In this document: positions 62,269-64,000 of the stretch, one piece after another
Position numbering within the stretch: the first letter of the stretch is position 1
How the letters are laid out: every line of letters starts with the position of its first letter
Source: Acidobacteriota bacterium
GTDB lineage: Bacteria > Acidobacteriota > Blastocatellia > UBA7656
Reading direction: 5' to 3'
NCBI GenBank assembly: GCA_016201275.1
Contig: JACQDB010000036.1
Location: 85,751-149,750 of the forward strand
DNA: 64,000 nucleotides
The notes under the pieces: model-generated
Seen by the model: only the letters and a program-made list of their open reading frames with translations
What the model was told of the DNA's origin: nothing
The model's database searches: none
Position numbers and translations under genes: made by a program

Positions 62269-62354
62269 ACCTTGCCGCCGATTGGGCAAGCTGAGTGGTT
62301 CAGGCAAGATTGCCGAACCTCGGCGATTAAACTTTTTGTGATAGAACTTCAATT
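62269..62354 (+). promoter_or_regulatory. Spacer with dyad motif upstream of the ring nuclease
   Basis: At 62297-62319 GGTTC-A-GGCAA-GA-TTGCC-GAACC is an almost perfect two-part dyad. Its first 21 bases match the cas10-upstream motif at 19 positions. A further hairpin, CTTGCC/GGCAAG, lies at 62271-62290. The spacer is one of two long gaps in the locus, fitting an internal promoter or control site. Confidence 0.45.
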
Positions 62355-62699
62355 ATGAAAGAGAAGAGATTGATTTTGTTGAACACCAGCGTGCTGACCG
62401 GCTACGGGACATTTGTTTATCAAAGGCTATCGCTTGCGGAAGCGCGAAAGCTGGTGCGCGAGTTTGTGTCAGAAGGCAAGACCATTGACTCGGCGATTGG
62501 TCATCCGTCAACGGCAGATTTGCTTGCGCGGTTGTTGGAGTTTCCTGTTGCGGTAAATCGCGTTGAGTTTTCTCAAACGCTGGACGACGCGGCGTTGATC
62601 TTCAAACTCAAACAACGGGTCACCGAAGGCAAGATTTTAAGCCGCGAAGAACTTGAGACAATGGGTTATGAATTCGGGCTTTTGACAAGGGTTGAGTAA
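62355..62699 (+). CDS. crn2: DUF1874 ring nuclease (Crn2/AcrIII-1 family)
   Basis: 114 residues, the full family length. LLNTSVLTGYGTF, the catalytic region SAIGHPSTADLL with H50 (equivalent to H47 of the SIRV1 protein), E91 in TEGKILSREEL, and the closing GYEFGLLTRV are all present. Known members break cyclic tetra-adenylate; viral ones are anti-CRISPRs (AcrIII-1), while bacterial ones within type III loci act as Crn2. Here it sits inside the host locus and is most simply an off-switch for the CARF effectors. It also implies that the signal is cA4. Confidence 0.92.
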   Translation: MKEKRLILLNTSVLTGYGTFVYQRLSLAEARKLVREFVSEGKTIDSAIGHPSTADLLARLLEFPVAVNRVEFSQTLDDAALIFKLKQRVTEGKILSREELETMGYEFGLLTRVE

Positions 62700-62711
62700 A
62701 AGGAGAGCAAA

Positions 62712-63422
62712 GTGGCTAAGAAATTATTAAGCGGTTGGTCATTGTTATTTTCAACAGATATGTTTTTGCCCTTTGTATTCGGCGGGGTTGCACTCGGTGT
62801 GCTGGGAAACGCCATTTTTACTATGTTGACGAACTGGCTAACCACTAGCAATGGGGCGTTAGCAAGAATTTCACTTGGAGCTTTTCTCTTCATTATTTTC
62901 TCTGGCTTATTATTGAAGAAATATTTGAATCGCCATAGGGAAACTGCGCCTCTAGTTGGAAAGAAACAGCCTGAAATGCGTAAAGGCTTAATTTTGCTGG
63001 TCAGTCAGGAAGCCGTTTGTCGAAAAGCCATCAGATGGCATCAAAAAATTCTGAGCAAATGTTGGTTAGTATGCTCAACCAAGTCGAATAAAATCGGAGA
63101 ACGGTTAAAAGAAGAATTTGAAAATGAATCTACTGATTTTGAGATCATTTCAATTACCGACAAAGATGTTTTTGATCCTTTAGTTCTGAAAGAAAAAGTC
63201 GAAGAGATTTATCAAAATCTACCTCAATTTTTTACTGAACAGGATGTAATTCTCGATTTCACGGGAATGACGGCAACCGCTTCGGTTGGCGCGGTCTTAG
63301 CTTGTTTTGATAAAGATAGACCAATTCAATACATTCCTGCTCCATATAACGAAAAATTGGAGGCAATAGAACCTCTCGACCCTATTGAAGTGAAGATTGA
63401 TTGGAGCATTATTAAATCCTGA
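62712..63422 (+). CDS. Two-helix membrane protein with CARF-like C-terminal domain
   Basis: 236 residues from a GTG at 62712 with AGGAG 6 nt upstream, 12 nt after the ring nuclease. Two membrane helices cover about 17-42 and 52-70. A cytoplasmic domain follows (about 91-236) with GLILLVSQEAVCRKAIRWH as strand 1/helix 1 and VILDFTGMTATASVGAVLA at 179-197 as the CARF-type ligand loop. No nuclease motif is visible. The layout resembles membrane effectors such as Cam1 (one helix plus CARF), where the ligand opens a pore or depolarises the cell. Two helices instead of one make it a distinct variant. Confidence 0.75.
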   Translation: MAKKLLSGWSLLFSTDMFLPFVFGGVALGVLGNAIFTMLTNWLTTSNGALARISLGAFLFIIFSGLLLKKYLNRHRETAPLVGKKQPEMRKGLILLVSQEAVCRKAIRWHQKILSKCWLVCSTKSNKIGERLKEEFENESTDFEIISITDKDVFDPLVLKEKVEEIYQNLPQFFTEQDVILDFTGMTATASVGAVLACFDKDRPIQYIPAPYNEKLEAIEPLDPIEVKIDWSIIKS

Positions 63423-63455
63423 TTAAATATCAATTTGAAATACTGAAATGGGTAT

Positions 63456-63752
63456 ATGGAAAAACCACGCCACATTCTGCTTTGCGTCGCCGGACTGACG
63501 CCGCAAATCATCTTGGAAACGCTTGATGTGCTGCTGGTCGAAAGACAAGAGCGCGTTGTTGAGATTCGCGTCATCACTACGCTTAAAGGGCGTAACCGAC
63601 TGCGCGACACTTTGCTCGATAAAGTGAACGGGCAACTGACGCAATTCTGCCGCGATTACGCTCTCGACCTCAACCGCATAGCCTTCGATGAAACCACCAT
63701 TACGTTGCTTCGCACCCTTGACGGGCGGGCAATGGCTCGTAGGTTTTGTTGA
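63456..63752 (+). pseudogene. Truncated NE0113-family CARF/ring-nuclease-like gene
   Basis: The ATG at 63456 begins HILLCVAGLTPQIILETLDV and IRVITTLKGRNRLRDTLL, typical of NE0113 (TIGR02584) CRISPR-associated CARF proteins. The family normally continues past 200 residues. Here similarity stops around residue 92 (LLRTLDGRAM), followed by a few foreign residues and TGA. The break coincides with the start of an opposite-strand reverse-transcriptase-like fragment. The first ligand-binding strand is kept but the rest of the fold is missing, so a working protein is unlikely. Confidence 0.8.
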
Positions 63753-63878
63753 GCCGATTGCGCGCGAGTTCGGCGAGATTGGCCTGTAACTGGCGCTCGA
63801 ATTCCCGCAAACTGACAGCATCCACGCCAGCACCGCCGCGATTGGCGCGCACTTCGTGAGCGCAAGCATAAAGCCACG
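63720..63878 (-). pseudogene. Reverse-transcriptase fragment (group II intron/CRISPR type)
   Basis: On the minus strand, about 52 codons encode WLYACAHEVRANRGGAGVDA, then LREFERQLQANLAEL and NKTYEPLPAR. This is the RT0/RT1 region that precedes the finger domain in group II intron and CRISPR-associated reverse transcriptases. It has no start of its own, as palindromic repeats precede it, and it ends at the break in the NE0113-family gene. It could come from a group II intron or an RT-Cas1 module; the piece is too short to choose. Confidence 0.6.
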
Positions 63879-63967
63879 GGTGTTAGCCCGTGGACGATTG
63901 ATATTCGTATGGTTAGCCCGCCAAGCGGGTGATAGCCAATTATCTATCACCCGCTTGGCGGGTTAAG
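63873..63967. repeat. Palindromic repeats at the right end of the island
   Basis: CCACGGGTGTTAGCCCGTGG forms one short hairpin. TTAGCCCGCCAAGCGGGTGA and the complementary arm (about 63915-63937 and 63945-63967) form a second, with an AATT-rich loop. The second resembles the TAGCCCGC..GCGGGTGATAG palindromes at 19816-19945. Confidence 0.65.
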
Positions 63968-64000
63968 AGGCAATTACGATTCGCACCCCCAGCGCTGACG

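Larger units (their letters stand above)
51281..63752 (+). CRISPR. Type III-B (Cmr) CRISPR-Cas locus without array in this window
   Basis: Gene order cas6, cas10, cmr3, cmr1, cmr4, cmr5, cmr6, CARF nuclease, unknown repeat protein, DUF1874 ring nuclease, membrane CARF protein, truncated NE0113-family gene, all on one strand. From cas10 to the unknown protein the spacings are short or overlapping. There are no adaptation genes (cas1, cas2), and inspection finds no repeat-spacer array. Crs RNAs must come from an array beyond the window or elsewhere in the genome. Confidence 0.93.

Noticed and set aside
62355..62699. Calling the DUF1874 gene a prophage anti-CRISPR
   Set aside because: No phage genes are near it and it is co-oriented within the host CRISPR locus, so a host ring nuclease is the simpler reading.
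63423..63950. 175-residue minus-strand open frame at the right end
   Set aside because: It runs antisense to the NE0113-family gene and through palindromes, in a different frame from the reverse-transcriptase similarity; no protein-like pattern.

Overview
The window looks like a chromosome segment of an Acidobacteriota bacterium, most likely class Blastocatellia. The phylum call rests on an 'acidobacterial duplicated orphan permease' (ADOP) paired with a PadR regulator (6996-10055) and a large secreted VWA protein of the acidobacterial type (35280-37226). Palindromic intergenic repeats fill most gaps. The class is inferred; there is no rRNA gene and I recognised no tRNA gene.

Layout. 1-560: a cluster of REP-like hairpins and a MITE-like element. 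773-10055: an RlmI-like methyltransferase, a second methyltransferase with a membrane protein, a LytS/LytTR two-component pair, a Tat-exported superoxide dismutase, a repeat-rich gap with two kinds of MITE, then the ADOP permease and PadR. 10497-19661: housekeeping genes (glycosyltransferase, pdxJ, ankyrin membrane protein, ddl, Rpn-type nuclease, arginase, LOG protein, aminotransferase, asnS). 19740-21513: a decayed two-gene ATPase/TOPRIM-like module broken by a MITE. 21514-34487: rho, recQ, DUF4291, adenosyltransferase, accD, folC, NUDIX, Uma2, plsC, CPBP protease, transglutaminase-like protein, membrane glycosyltransferase. 34690-49465: bacilliredoxin-like protein, VWA protein, M20 peptidase, ABC exporter, yicC-gmk-rpoZ-coaBC, the cdaA-cdaR-glmM cluster, an exported protein and a PspA-like coiled-coil protein.

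49700-64000 is an accessory island. A broken IS630-type element is followed by a type III-B (Cmr) CRISPR-Cas locus, all genes on the + strand: cas6, cas10 (no HD domain, intact GGDD), cmr3, cmr1, cmr4, cmr5, cmr6, then a cyclic-oligoadenylate signalling set. That set holds a Card1/Can2-like CARF nuclease, an unrecognised 674-residue protein with charged tandem repeats, a DUF1874 ring nuclease (Crn2/AcrIII-1 family), a two-helix membrane protein with a CARF-like C-terminus, and the first 90 or so residues of an NE0113-family CARF protein. That last gene is cut off by an opposite-strand fragment resembling a group II/CRISPR-type reverse transcriptase, next to palindromic repeats. I see no CRISPR array and no cas1/cas2.

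How the island may work: the Cmr complex, guided by RNAs processed by Cas6, would detect foreign RNA. Cas10 would make cyclic oligoadenylate, which would switch on the CARF nuclease and probably the membrane CARF protein, and the DUF1874 ring nuclease would clear the signal. The membrane CARF protein and the 674-residue protein are the least explained parts and the best candidates for something undescribed. Two short dyad motifs, one before cas10 and one before the ring nuclease, are nearly identical and may mark shared control. No database search was possible; family calls come from reading the protein sequences.
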